A stretch of DNA of 64,000 nucleotides from NCBI GenBank assembly GCA_947501355.1, contig CANMVA010000001.1:2503492-2567491 (forward strand), read 5' to 3'. The notes under the pieces were generated by a model that was given only the letters and a program-made list of their open reading frames with translations, searched no databases and was not told the origin of the DNA. Made by a program: the position numbers and the translations under genes. The DNA comes from an uncultured Paracoccaceae bacterium (GTDB taxonomy: Bacteria > Pseudomonadota > Alphaproteobacteria > Rhodobacterales > Rhodobacteraceae). This document shows positions 53,760-62,418 of this stretch, piece after piece. Every line of letters begins with the position of its first letter. Position 1 is the stretch's first letter.

Positions 53760-54574
53760 CGTTGTTCTCCGATAATCTTCGTTCGGGCCCAGCCCGAAAG
53801 GTATTCAATTGAGATGACCACAACAGCGATCATCAGGATGACGGTCATGGCAGTGGGGTAATCGAACAGGTCAAACCCGACCTTCAGTTCGATCCCGATG
53901 CCCCCAGCCCCGACCAAGCCCAGAATAGTCGACGACCGGACCGCTTTTTCCGTCGCAAAGAGCGAGGTTGAGATGAACGCAGGCATCGCCGCCGGGATCG
54001 TGGCGCAGGCGACCACATCTATCTTACGCGCGCCAGTCGCGGTCAGGCTTTCCGAAGGGCCCTTGTCGGCGGCCTCCATGTCATCGGCAAAGAACCGGCC
54101 GCAGAACCCAATTGTATCGACCGCAATGGCAAGCATCCCCGCAAACGGCCCAAGGCCCACGGCGACCACAAAGACCAACGCCCATGCGATGTCAGGGACC
54201 GCCCGAATGAACCCAAGCCCCGTCCGCACGATCTGATTGATCCAGGTCGGCGCGATCAGCCCCCGCGCTGCTAAAAGAGCGACCGGCACGGACAGGATGA
54301 TCCCGATCACTGCGCCAGCCAGTGCAATCTGCAAGGTCTCAAGCATCTTCCAACCCAGCCGCGCGAGCACCTGTGGTTCTAGATTGGGCGGGAAGGCTCG
54401 GTCTATGAAATCGGCAAAACGCGGTGGTGAAGACATCACCTTCTCGATGGAGAAGCCTGCCCCCGCAAACGACCAAAGGATGATCAAGATCGCGGCAGCA
54501 TAGCCCAGAAATGCCAGGGCTGACGGGCGCTCATAGCGAGATGGAAGCCCCATGGGATGAGACGCGTCAGTCAT
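53756..54574 (-). CDS. phnE: Phosphonate-type ABC transporter permease PhnE, system 3
   Basis: 272 residues with the PhnE helix pattern and a coupling loop ESLTATGARKIDVV. System 3 has only one permease, so it should work as a homodimer, unlike systems 1 and 2. It overlaps phnC3 by 8 bases and the methyltransferase by 4. Confidence 0.9.
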   Translation of the reverse strand: MTDASHPMGLPSRYERPSALAFLGYAAAILIILWSFAGAGFSIEKVMSSPPRFADFIDRAFPPNLEPQVLARLGWKMLETLQIALAGAVIGIILSVPVALLAARGLIAPTWINQIVRTGLGFIRAVPDIAWALVFVVAVGLGPFAGMLAIAVDTIGFCGRFFADDMEAADKGPSESLTATGARKIDVVACATIPAAMPAFISTSLFATEKAVRSSTILGLVGAGGIGIELKVGFDLFDYPTAMTVILMIAVVVISIEYLSGWARTKIIGEQR

Positions 54575-55385
54575 AGAGGCCCCGCAGTTTTTCTGCGCTC
54601 AGGCTTTCGGCACGTGCATCCAGCGGCATGCCCCCATCTGCAAGACCCAAGACACGATCCCCGTATTGCAGGGCGTGGTTGATGTTGTGCGAGATGAAGA
54701 TCACCGTCACCCCCTCTTGTCGTGCGAGTTTGAAGAACAGATCCATGACATCCTCGCCCGCTGCAGGGTCAAGCGAGGCGGTGGGTTCATCCGCAATCAA
54801 AATCTTTGGGTCGCCCACCAACGCCCGGGCGATGGCAACCCGTTGAGATTGCCCGCCTGACAGACGATCCGCCCGGCGCGAGGCGAGATGCGCCAATCCC
54901 ACTTTTTCCAACGCCGTCATCGCCGCGTCGCGCGAGGGCGCTGGCGCAAGGCTCTGGCTCCAGTGACGTACACCGGGCTTTTGCCCAAGCAGCCCCTGGA
55001 CCACATTCGACAGCACTGACAAGCGCGGCACCAGATTGTGTTTCTGGCTGACCAAACCCATCTTCGCCCGCATGCTGCGCAGTTGCGCACCCGAGGCATT
55101 GCGCACATCCGTGCCCAAGACGTCTATCACGCCTGCATCGGCAGGGATCAGCCCCATCAGGCACCGCAGCAATGTCGACTTCCCTGTCCCATTGGCACCA
55201 ACAATTGCCACTGCCTCGCCGCGGGACAGGCCGAAGGAAACATCCTTGAAGATCGGTGTTCCGGAAAAGCTCTTCGCCAGGTCGGTGACACGCAGATCAA
55301 CAGGCAAAACCGGGGCAGACGTTCCTGCCCCGGTCTTATCCGGCCGCGCAGGCGCGACCAGGGTTTCCACACCCAAATCAGTCAC
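54567..55385 (-). CDS. phnC: Phosphonate-type ABC transporter ATPase PhnC, system 3
   Basis: 272 residues from a GTG at 55385 that overlaps the phnD3 stop; the longer ORF-track protein reads antisense through phnD3. Walker A GANGTGKST, signature LSGGQSQRV and Walker B LIADEPTASLD are present. It is more distant from PhnC1 and PhnC2 than these are from each other. Confidence 0.9.
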   Translation of the reverse strand: MTDLGVETLVAPARPDKTGAGTSAPVLPVDLRVTDLAKSFSGTPIFKDVSFGLSRGEAVAIVGANGTGKSTLLRCLMGLIPADAGVIDVLGTDVRNASGAQLRSMRAKMGLVSQKHNLVPRLSVLSNVVQGLLGQKPGVRHWSQSLAPAPSRDAAMTALEKVGLAHLASRRADRLSGGQSQRVAIARALVGDPKILIADEPTASLDPAAGEDVMDLFFKLARQEGVTVIFISHNINHALQYGDRVLGLADGGMPLDARAESLSAEKLRGLYD

Positions 55386-56247
55386 CGATGAAGTTATCAA
55401 ACTGCGGGTAGCCAGCATTCGAGTACATCGCACGAACGTAGTCGTAGGCACTGTCTTCGATCTCAACGAGGTCCATGCCGACATATTTGTCGTTTTCCTC
55501 ATGGGCCGTGATGCCAGCGATGATGCTGTCCTTATTGGCGAGAATGGCTTGCTGAACAGCCGTTGCCGCCTCTTCCGGGACGTGTGCGCCAACCATGATC
55601 ATGTCGTTGGGAAGATCTCCCGAGCGCGCGATCATCTTGAAAAAGCCGTATGGCAAGTCGGTTTCCTTGTTGCGCACGTTGATCCAGCTGCCTGCGTTGG
55701 ACCCAAGCGCATCCACGTCACCGTTCTTGAGCGCTTCATGCGCGATGTTCCGGCTAGTATGTGTCTTCTCGACGTCGTTGACCGGATCGAGACCGTAATC
55801 GGCCAGAACCTGCATGGGGCACAGCATGTTCGACGTGGAGCCAATGTCACCAAACGCGACGCGCTTGCCCTTGAGGCCCATGACAGTATTGATCCCACTG
55901 TCCGCGCGCACGACGATGGCACAATGATAATCTGGACGCCCAAGACCGATGATGGGCGTCGCGTTGGTCAGCTTGTTGATGACCACATACTCGGCAGGAC
56001 CAGAGACAACAAAGTCAACCGTTTCACCGCGCAGCGCTTCGGCTGCTGCTGTGCGCGAATTCACGGCATAGAACTCGAAGGTGTCTCCCGTCGCTGCTTC
56101 AAGAGCATCCTTAAAGGGCCCCCACTCAAGCTGCAGGCGCTCCATGCCTTCAACATCGGTGACGGCCAGTTTCCAGGTTTCAGCTTGAGCCGAAACAGCA
56201 GCCGACAGTGCCAAGACAGCGCCGGCCAGAACAGAACGAAGTTTCAT
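55378..56247 (-). CDS. phnD: Phosphonate-type periplasmic binding protein PhnD, system 3
   Basis: 289 residues; start MKLRSVL at 56247 behind GGGGAA, with a signal peptide ending near AQAE. The phosphonate-binding turn reads GDIGSTSN, and VSGPAEYVVI stands where systems 1 and 2 have SYAA. It is clearly divergent from PhnD1 and PhnD2, so a different substrate (another phosphonate, phosphite or a phosphate ester) is likely. A PhnF1-type palindrome and a Pho box lie directly upstream. Confidence 0.88.
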   Translation of the reverse strand: MKLRSVLAGAVLALSAAVSAQAETWKLAVTDVEGMERLQLEWGPFKDALEAATGDTFEFYAVNSRTAAAEALRGETVDFVVSGPAEYVVINKLTNATPIIGLGRPDYHCAIVVRADSGINTVMGLKGKRVAFGDIGSTSNMLCPMQVLADYGLDPVNDVEKTHTSRNIAHEALKNGDVDALGSNAGSWINVRNKETDLPYGFFKMIARSGDLPNDMIMVGAHVPEEAATAVQQAILANKDSIIAGITAHEENDKYVGMDLVEIEDSAYDYVRAMYSNAGYPQFDNFIGD

Positions 56248-56267
56248 GGTGATTCCCCCATTGTGAA

Positions 56268-56283
56268 ATTCATCCGAATGATT
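56268..56283. promoter_or_regulatory. Palindromic operator, copy 3 (before phnD3)
   Basis: ATTCATCCGAATGATT on the plus strand; the reverse strand reads as the operator of phnF1 and phnC1 with one mismatch in 16. It lies 20 bases before the phnD3 ATG. It places cluster 3 under the same predicted regulator as cluster 1. Confidence 0.75.
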
Positions 56284-56304
56284 TCGTGGGAATGAAACGC
56301 TTCC

Positions 56305-56322
56305 GTGACGCGCAAATGACAT
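56305..56322 (-). promoter_or_regulatory. Pho box upstream of phnD3
   Basis: On the minus strand ATGTCAT, four bases, GCGTCAC: about 11 of 14 positions match the PhoB repeats. It lies about 60 bases before the phnD3 start and just upstream of the palindrome, the same arrangement as at phnF1. Confidence 0.6.
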
Positions 56323-56566
56323 TTTCGCTTCAGCGGCATTCGACAGACGCGCTGAACATGCTCAATGTTCGTCACTGTCGCTCAAGCCCCTGCGGATACA
56401 TCTGTCAGAGCCAAGCTGACCGCATGGGTTTTAGGCAATCACTGCAGCTCATCTTGGACCCGCAGGGAAGGTCCGTTTTCCGCGCTATGCGACGACTTTC
56501 GTCAATCGTTGACCGATCATCCGATCACCGTTTCTCGACTATTTTATGGGTTTGCTGACAGCCGAC

Positions 56567-57250
56567 TTACCCAGCGACAGTCTTGCGGAGCAACGGTTCC
56601 ATCAAGCTATCGTATGCCGCATCTTTCTCAACACCCAGGAGCTCTGGCAAAGAGGCGCCACTATCTTGGTGGTCTGACCTCTCACCAAGCTCAAACCCGC
56701 GGTCGTCTGATATGCTTGCGTAAAAGGTATCGGTTGTTGGCTCTTCGTCGTGACCCATGTTTAGCGACCAGGCTTTGCGCTGTGCGTTCGTCAGAGACAG
56801 AATGTCCCTGAGCCCGCCGATCATTCGGCGCGCGTGGCTGTGGTGCGTGACCAAGACCCTCAGACAGAACTTCGATATCTGAAAAAAGGGGCATCTTGGC
56901 CAGCGAACCCGTTGCTTTGCAGGTCTTCGACCCAGTTAATCAGCGTCTGCGCGAAAAGAACTGGGATCGGAAACCACTGGATGGTCAATCTTTTTCCGTT
57001 CTTGAACGGGATACCGTCGGACACCCAATAACGCGACTTTCTTCGATCCGAACGTGTTTGATCTGCAGAGAGATCAGCATGTCCGCCCGAACGGCGCCGA
57101 GGAAATCGATGGCGAAGATTGCGTGCGCCTCTGCCTAAGCGTTCTTGCCGGTATCGCACGCGAGAGATCATCCCTCTTCAACTGATCGAAGGGTTGACTA
57201 TTCAAAACCACCTCAAGATCGCGGATTGCCGCCAAATGGCTGTTTATCGT
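56567..57250 (-). pseudogene. Decayed tyrosine recombinase (integrase), middle and C-terminal parts
   Basis: Pieces in different minus-strand frames run in the order expected of a XerC-like tyrosine recombinase. They are AIRDLEVVLNSQPFDQL, then ADMLISLQIKHVRIEESRVI, IQWFPIPVLFAQTLINWVEDL, and finally HHSHARRMIGGL with QRKAWSLNMGHDEEP. The last matches the family block with the catalytic H-x-x-R and the later G-H. Frameshifts and the loss of the final tyrosine region exclude function. Confidence 0.65.
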
Positions 57251-57359
57251 TCTGACATCCTATGTCTTAGCATAGTCCTGCCACGCGTAGAGCAGACTGT
57301 CGTTTTGGCCGTGACGAATTTCCGCCTCAGTCCCAATATCACCGAGAGGTGACCCACTC

Positions 57360-57483
57360 TCTTCACGTGACGATATCGGCGCCGCGCCCCAGACGGATCG
57401 GCAACCAGATATAGCCGGTTGCCGTCCCCGTGACGCCCAGCGCCCAAGTTCTCGACCAGCTGCTTTGTCAGCTGCCCAGACAA
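57360..57483 (-). pseudogene. N-terminal fragment of an island integrase
   Basis: The minus strand reads GRHGDGNRLYLVADPSGARR, preceded by LTKQLVENL. This is the arm-binding N-terminus of P4-type integrases (pattern D-G-x-G-LYL-x-V-x-PSG). It begins 33 bases past the 3' end of the tRNA-Ser, the usual place of an island integrase. The frame is lost soon after. It could be part of the same gene as the pieces further left, or of a second integrase. Confidence 0.6.
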
Positions 57484-57516
57484 GACGATCCAATTCTGTC
57501 CGTGAAAAAGATATGA

Positions 57517-57606
57517 TGGCGGAGGCTCAGGGATTCGAACCCTGGGGACGCTTTCACGCCCGCCGGTTTTCAAGACCGGTGCATTCGACCACTCTGCCAA
57601 ACCTCC
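57517..57606 (-). tRNA. tRNA-Ser (anticodon UGA)
   Basis: A 90-base tRNA with encoded CCA. The acceptor stem pairs GGAGGTT with AGCCTCC, the anticodon loop is CTTGAAA (anticodon TGA, serine UCA/UCG), a long variable arm typical of class II tRNAs is present, and the T loop is GGTTCGAATCC. The 3' end points towards the integrase fragments and the phosphonate locus. Confidence 0.97.
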
Positions 57607-57827
57607 GCGGTCGCACAGCCCTACCGTCACCATCGCGATTCTGAAAGATCGTTTTATGCCGGGCAGATCGGGTGCGCAGTTCACGGGGATTTTTGCCACC
57701 GGGTGGCCGACAGACTTCCCAAAACGCAACACCACCGCTAAGGTGTCGCCAAAGCGTGGGAGGAAACCCGCGCATCATCAGGCAGGGCGCTTGCCCAATC
57801 ACGTCAGAGCAGTCATGGGGCACCGGT

Positions 57828-58706
57828 ATGACGACAGGAACTCTCAAACGGACGATGCTTGCGGGAGCGGCGCTGGTTCTTGTGGCCGCTTGTGAGGACG
57901 GACAGGGCTTCACAAACCCCTTCCAGCAAAGCGCAAACGCCAGCGAGAGCAGCGCGCCTGCCGCAGGCAGCACAGGCCGTATGGTCGAACGCGATGTGGA
58001 AGCGCCCGACGTCTTTTCGGTGTCCGAAGCCGGTCTCTGGGACGGTCGCCCGTCGCTGGGCGGTGTCTGGGTCGCCCACCCTGATGTCAAGGATCCCGAG
58101 CGGGTGATCATCCGCAACGAGGCCACCGATCAGTTCGTCATCGGCGCGCTGTTCCGCAAGGAACGCGAGACACCCGGCCCGCGCGTTCAGGTGTCCTCGG
58201 ATGCCGCCGCCGAGATCGGCTTGCTTGCAGGTCAGCCCCAGCGCGTCAGCGTCGTCGCCCTGCGCCGCGAAACGGTTGAGGAAGCGCTCGATCCGGTCGA
58301 GGCCCCCACCGAAGAGGGTCTGAACGCCCCCGCTCAGATCGAAGCCTCCGAGCTTGATCCAATTGCCGGTGCCGCCGCCGCGATTGACACCGCCGAAGGC
58401 ACTGAAACACAAACGGCAGCAGTCGCTCCTGCGCCAGCGCCGACACCTGCCCCGCGTCCAACATCAAGTTCGCTCGCCAAGCCCTTCATTCAGATCGGTA
58501 TTTTCTCGGTTGAGCAAAACGCAAAGAACACCGCCGCCTCCATGCGCACGGCCGGGATCGTGCCGATGATCAAACAATCCACCTCGTCGGGCAAGACGTT
58601 CTGGCGGGTCATCGTAGGTCCTGCCAGCAACAACGCTGAGCGGGCGACATTGTTGAATAAGGTAAAGGAAAAAGGCTTCACCGACGCCTATTTCGTCACC
58701 AATTGA
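57828..58706 (+). CDS. SPOR-domain lipoprotein
   Basis: 292 residues; the ATG at 57828 starts a lipoprotein signal with the lipobox VAAC. Residues about 60-145 look like an RlpA-type double-psi barrel, a proline/alanine-rich linker follows, and the C-terminal 80 residues are a SPOR domain that binds denuded peptidoglycan (FIQIGIFSVEQNA, WRVIVGP). It probably acts at the division septum. It is followed after 12 bases by the carboxypeptidase gene, a conserved pair in Rhodobacteraceae. Confidence 0.88.
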   Translation: MTTGTLKRTMLAGAALVLVAACEDGQGFTNPFQQSANASESSAPAAGSTGRMVERDVEAPDVFSVSEAGLWDGRPSLGGVWVAHPDVKDPERVIIRNEATDQFVIGALFRKERETPGPRVQVSSDAAAEIGLLAGQPQRVSVVALRRETVEEALDPVEAPTEEGLNAPAQIEASELDPIAGAAAAIDTAEGTETQTAAVAPAPAPTPAPRPTSSSLAKPFIQIGIFSVEQNAKNTAASMRTAGIVPMIKQSTSSGKTFWRVIVGPASNNAERATLLNKVKEKGFTDAYFVTN

Positions 58707-58718
58707 CGGGAATCTGAC

Positions 58719-59879
58719 ATGAAAACGCTGCTCCTCACTGTCACTGCTCTGCTCATTTCGACCCTTCAGGTCGCCGCCTTCGACACCCGTGCCACGGCGG
58801 CGTTCGTGCTGGATCAAACGACCGGCACCGTTTTGCTGAACAAGAACGCCAAAGAGCCGCTGCCGCCTGCCTCCATGTCCAAGCTGATGACGCTCTACAT
58901 GACGTTTGAAGCCGTCGCCGATGGCCGCCTTACTCTGGATGAAACCCTGCCCGTCTCGCAACGCGCGATGGATCTGGGCGGCTCCACGATGTTCCTTAAC
59001 ACCCGCGACCGCGTCACGGTCGAGGATCTGATCCGCGGCATCATCGTGCTGTCGGGCAATGATGCGTGTATCGTGTTGGCCGAAGCGCTCAGCCCCGACG
59101 GGACAGAGGCCGGGTTTGCACGCATGATGACGGCGCGGGCCGAGGAGATGGGGATGATGAACTCCACCTTCACCAACTCCACCGGCTGGCCCCAGGCCGG
59201 GCATCGCATGTCCATGGAAGACCTCGCGATCCTCGCTGACCGTCTGATCACAGATTACCCAACCTACTACCCGCTCTTTGCCGAACGTGAGTTTCTCTTC
59301 GATGGCCGCGCCCCGCAAAACAAACGCAACCGCAACCCGCTGCTGGGCCTTGGCATCGGTGCGGATGGTCTGAAAACAGGCCACACACAGGAAGCAGGCT
59401 ACGGGCTTGTCGGCTCTGCCAAGCAAGGCGACCGCCGCGTGATCTTCGTGATCACCGGACTTGATACCGTGGCCGCCCGCGCCGAGGAGGCCGAGAAGAT
59501 CACGACCTGGGCCTTCCGCCAATTCGTCGAAAAAGAGGTCGCGACCAGCGGTACGCTCATCACTCAGGCCGACGTCTGGATGGGCAATCAGACCACCGTT
59601 GGCCTGACCGTTCAGGACGATCTGTCCCTGCTTGTGCCGGTCGTGGGCGCAAATACGGTGAATGCTTTTGCCGAATTCAATGGGCCCATCGAGGCCCCGA
59701 TTGAAGCCGGTCAGCAGCTTGGTGAGCTGGTGGTTGAGGTCGAAGGCCTACCTGAAGTGCGCCATCCTCTTGTGGCCGACCGCGCCATCGCCCGTGGCGG
59801 TGTCATGCCCCGCCTGCGCGCCGCTGTGACGGTCCTCTTGCGCGATTATGCGGGCATCTCGACCGAAGGCACGATGTAG
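58719..59879 (+). CDS. dacC: D-alanyl-D-alanine carboxypeptidase (penicillin-binding protein 5/6 type)
   Basis: 386 residues with a signal peptide. The active-site motifs are SMSK (S-x-x-K), SGN and KTG in their normal order, and the C-terminal PBP5 beta domain follows. It trims the terminal D-alanine from peptidoglycan side chains in the periplasm. It is encoded three bases before tmk. Confidence 0.93.
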   Translation: MKTLLLTVTALLISTLQVAAFDTRATAAFVLDQTTGTVLLNKNAKEPLPPASMSKLMTLYMTFEAVADGRLTLDETLPVSQRAMDLGGSTMFLNTRDRVTVEDLIRGIIVLSGNDACIVLAEALSPDGTEAGFARMMTARAEEMGMMNSTFTNSTGWPQAGHRMSMEDLAILADRLITDYPTYYPLFAEREFLFDGRAPQNKRNRNPLLGLGIGADGLKTGHTQEAGYGLVGSAKQGDRRVIFVITGLDTVAARAEEAEKITTWAFRQFVEKEVATSGTLITQADVWMGNQTTVGLTVQDDLSLLVPVVGANTVNAFAEFNGPIEAPIEAGQQLGELVVEVEGLPEVRHPLVADRAIARGGVMPRLRAAVTVLLRDYAGISTEGTM

Positions 59880-59882
59880 TCT

Positions 59883-60500
59883 GTGACCGCGCACTTTATT
59901 ACGTTTGAAGGGATCGACGGTTCGGGAAAATCCACCCAAGCCAAACGCTTAGCCGCCGATCTTAAAGCGGATGGCGTTGATGTTGTCCTGACGCGTGAGC
60001 CAGGTGGCTCTGCCGGAGCCGAGGAAATTCGCAGGCTTCTGGTCGAAGGCGATCCCGACCGCTGGTCCGGCGAGACGGAAATCCTGCTTTTCACAGCCGC
60101 TCGCCGCGATCATCTCGAAAAGACCATCCTGCCCGCATTGGAGGCAGGCAAAACCGTGATCTGCGACCGCTTTGCAGACAGCACCCGCGTCTACCAAGGT
60201 GCTGCACGCGGCGACCTGCGCGCCGTCGTCGACCAGTTGCACGCGCTGATGATCGGGCGTGAACCCGATCTGACCTTCGTCATCGACATGGACCCAAGCA
60301 TCGCCCTGCAACGCGGCTTGGCCCGCGCCAGCGGCGAAGACCGCTTCGAAGACCTCGGCCTCGCCTTCCAGGAAAAACTCCGCGCAGGCTTTGCCTTACT
60401 CCAAAGCGAAAGCCCGGATCGCTTCCGCCTGATCGACGGAAACGACACGCCAGAGGTGGTGGCTCACACGATCCGGAGCGTGCTACACAGCACCTCATGA
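59883..60500 (+). CDS. tmk: Thymidylate kinase
   Basis: 205 residues, standard length. P-loop EGIDGSGKST, the TREPGG segment and DRFADSTRVYQG are present. It makes dTDP from dTMP. The next gene, holB, overlaps it by four bases, a common bacterial pair. Confidence 0.97.
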   Translation: MTAHFITFEGIDGSGKSTQAKRLAADLKADGVDVVLTREPGGSAGAEEIRRLLVEGDPDRWSGETEILLFTAARRDHLEKTILPALEAGKTVICDRFADSTRVYQGAARGDLRAVVDQLHALMIGREPDLTFVIDMDPSIALQRGLARASGEDRFEDLGLAFQEKLRAGFALLQSESPDRFRLIDGNDTPEVVAHTIRSVLHSTS

Positions 60501-61633
60501 GCGACGACGATTTTCCCCAACCCGACCGTCTTGATGGCGCGCCACATCCGCGTGAAACGGTGCAGCTGATCGGGCAGGACGCCGCCCGCGATGCGTTTCT
60601 GACCGCCTACAGCTCAGACCGGTTGCATCATGGTTGGTTGATCACCGGCCCCAAAGGTGTCGGCAAAGCCACGCTGGCCTGGCAAATCGCGCGCTTTCTG
60701 ATCGCGACGCCCCCTGCGCAAGACGATGGCCTCTTCGGCGCGCCGCCACCGCCCACCTCCCTCGATATCGACGCAGAGCATCCCGTTGCCCGCCGCATGA
60801 TGGCAGGATCCGAGTCCGGCCTGTTTGTGCTCAAGCGCCCCTACGACGAGAAACTCAAGCGTCTCAAGCAAGACATCACCGTCGATGAAGTGCGCAAACT
60901 CAAAGGGTTTTTCGCGCTCTCTTCCACCGATGGCGGGCACCGCGTCGTGATCGTCGATGCCGCCGACGAGATGAACGTGAACGCCGCCAATGCGCTTTTG
61001 AAACTGCTCGAAGAGCCGCCGAAAGACACAACGCTCCTGCTGATCAGCCATCAACCCTCGCGCCTTCTGCCGACGATACGGTCGCGCTGCCGCGAACTGC
61101 GTCTCGCCCCCCTCGCCCCGGATCAGGTGGCGCAAGCCCTGACGCAGGCGAACCAGGACGGCACCCAAGCCGCAGCCCTTGCGACCCTCGCCGGTGGCTC
61201 TGTCGGCGAGGCGATCACCCTTCTGACCCTCGATGGCGTGAAGCTATACGCCGATCTCGTGAACCTCTTTGCCACCTGCCCCAACATGAACCGCGCCCAC
61301 GCGCTCAAGCTGGCCGACAGTGCCGCCGGGCGCACCAATGCCGCGCGCTTTGATCTGATGCTGATGCTCATTGATCTCTTCCTCGCCCGTGTCGCCCGCA
61401 CCGGCGCGATGATGCCGCCGGTGCCCGCCAATGACGCCGAACCCGCCGTGCTGTCGAAACTCGCCCCCAGCCCCCATGCGGCGCGCCATTGGGCCGCGTT
61501 GCAGCAAGACCTCAGCGCCCGCGCCCGACATGGCCGCGCGGTGAACCTTGACCCCTCTGCGCTCATTCTAGATATGGTTTTGAAGATTGATCAAACCGCC
61601 GCAAAACTTGCGGCCCCTCAAGGTGCTGCATGA
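60497..61633 (+). CDS. holB: DNA polymerase III subunit delta'
   Basis: 378 residues, an AAA+ clamp-loader subunit. The modified P-loop is GPKGVGKAT, and the segments NAANALLKLLEEPP and TIRSRCR (the SRC motif acting on the neighbouring ATPase) are typical. It is part of the clamp-loading complex. Coupled to tmk and tatD. Confidence 0.95.
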   Translation: MSDDDFPQPDRLDGAPHPRETVQLIGQDAARDAFLTAYSSDRLHHGWLITGPKGVGKATLAWQIARFLIATPPAQDDGLFGAPPPPTSLDIDAEHPVARRMMAGSESGLFVLKRPYDEKLKRLKQDITVDEVRKLKGFFALSSTDGGHRVVIVDAADEMNVNAANALLKLLEEPPKDTTLLLISHQPSRLLPTIRSRCRELRLAPLAPDQVAQALTQANQDGTQAAALATLAGGSVGEAITLLTLDGVKLYADLVNLFATCPNMNRAHALKLADSAAGRTNAARFDLMLMLIDLFLARVARTGAMMPPVPANDAEPAVLSKLAPSPHAARHWAALQQDLSARARHGRAVNLDPSALILDMVLKIDQTAAKLAAPQGAA

Positions 61634-62418
61634 CCCTTCCGCACATCGTTGACAGCCATTGCCACCTTGATTTCCCCGATTTCGAGGACGACCGCGACGC
61701 CATCATCGCCCGCGCCCGCGAGGCTGGCGTGACGCGCATGGTCACGATCTGCACCAAGCTGCGCGCGGAACCCACCGTGCGCGCCATTGCAGAGGCCTAT
61801 GAGGGCGTCTTCTATGCCGCCGGAACCCATCCCATGTCCGCGGCGTCCGAGCCTTTGATTAGCGTCGAAGACCTCGTGACACTCGCCGATCACCCGAAAT
61901 TCGTCGGTATCGGAGAGACCGGGCTCGACTATCACTACACCGCCGAAAGCGCTGATATTCAAAAACAATCCTTGCGCATCCATATCGAGGCGGCGCGTCA
62001 AACCGCACTCCCGCTGATCATCCACGCGCGCGCAGCGGATGACGACATGGCGCAAATCCTGACCGAAGAACACGCCGCGGGAGCCTTCACCTGCGTCATG
62101 CACTGCTTCTCCAGCACGCGTGAACTGGCGGAAGCTGCCCTCGATCTGGGCTTTTATCTGTCGATGTCCGGCATCGCGACCTTCCCCAAATCACAAGAGG
62201 TGCGCGATATCTTCGCCGCCGCCCCCATCGACCGGATCCTCGTCGAAACAGACGCCCCCTACCTCGCGCCCCCGCCCCATCGCGGCAAGCGCAACGAGCC
62301 GGGCTACACCGCGCATACCGCCCGCGTCGGTGCCGAGGTTTTCGACATGGAGTATGCCGATTTCGCAGCCCAAACCTCGGCCAATTTCGACCGGCTCTTC
62401 ACGAAAGCGACCGCCTGA
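61630..62418 (+). CDS. tatD: TatD-family deoxyribonuclease
   Basis: 262 residues with the metal-binding HxH (DSHCHLDF), GETGLDYHY, PLIIHAR and the TDAPYLAP segment. TatD proteins are metal-dependent 3'-5' nucleases. It overlaps holB by four bases and shares one base with the next gene. Confidence 0.94.
   Translation: MTLPHIVDSHCHLDFPDFEDDRDAIIARAREAGVTRMVTICTKLRAEPTVRAIAEAYEGVFYAAGTHPMSAASEPLISVEDLVTLADHPKFVGIGETGLDYHYTAESADIQKQSLRIHIEAARQTALPLIIHARAADDDMAQILTEEHAAGAFTCVMHCFSSTRELAEAALDLGFYLSMSGIATFPKSQEVRDIFAAAPIDRILVETDAPYLAPPPHRGKRNEPGYTAHTARVGAEVFDMEYADFAAQTSANFDRLFTKATA

Noticed and set aside
55036-56295. 419-residue plus-strand ORF
   Set aside because: Antisense to phnC3 and phnD3; both of those carry full family motifs and signal or Walker sequences.
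57517-57540. Second copy of the tRNA-Ser 3' end as a left att site inside the window
   Set aside because: No clear repeat was noticed by eye; short matches to GGTTCGAA occur by chance. A computed repeat search would be needed.
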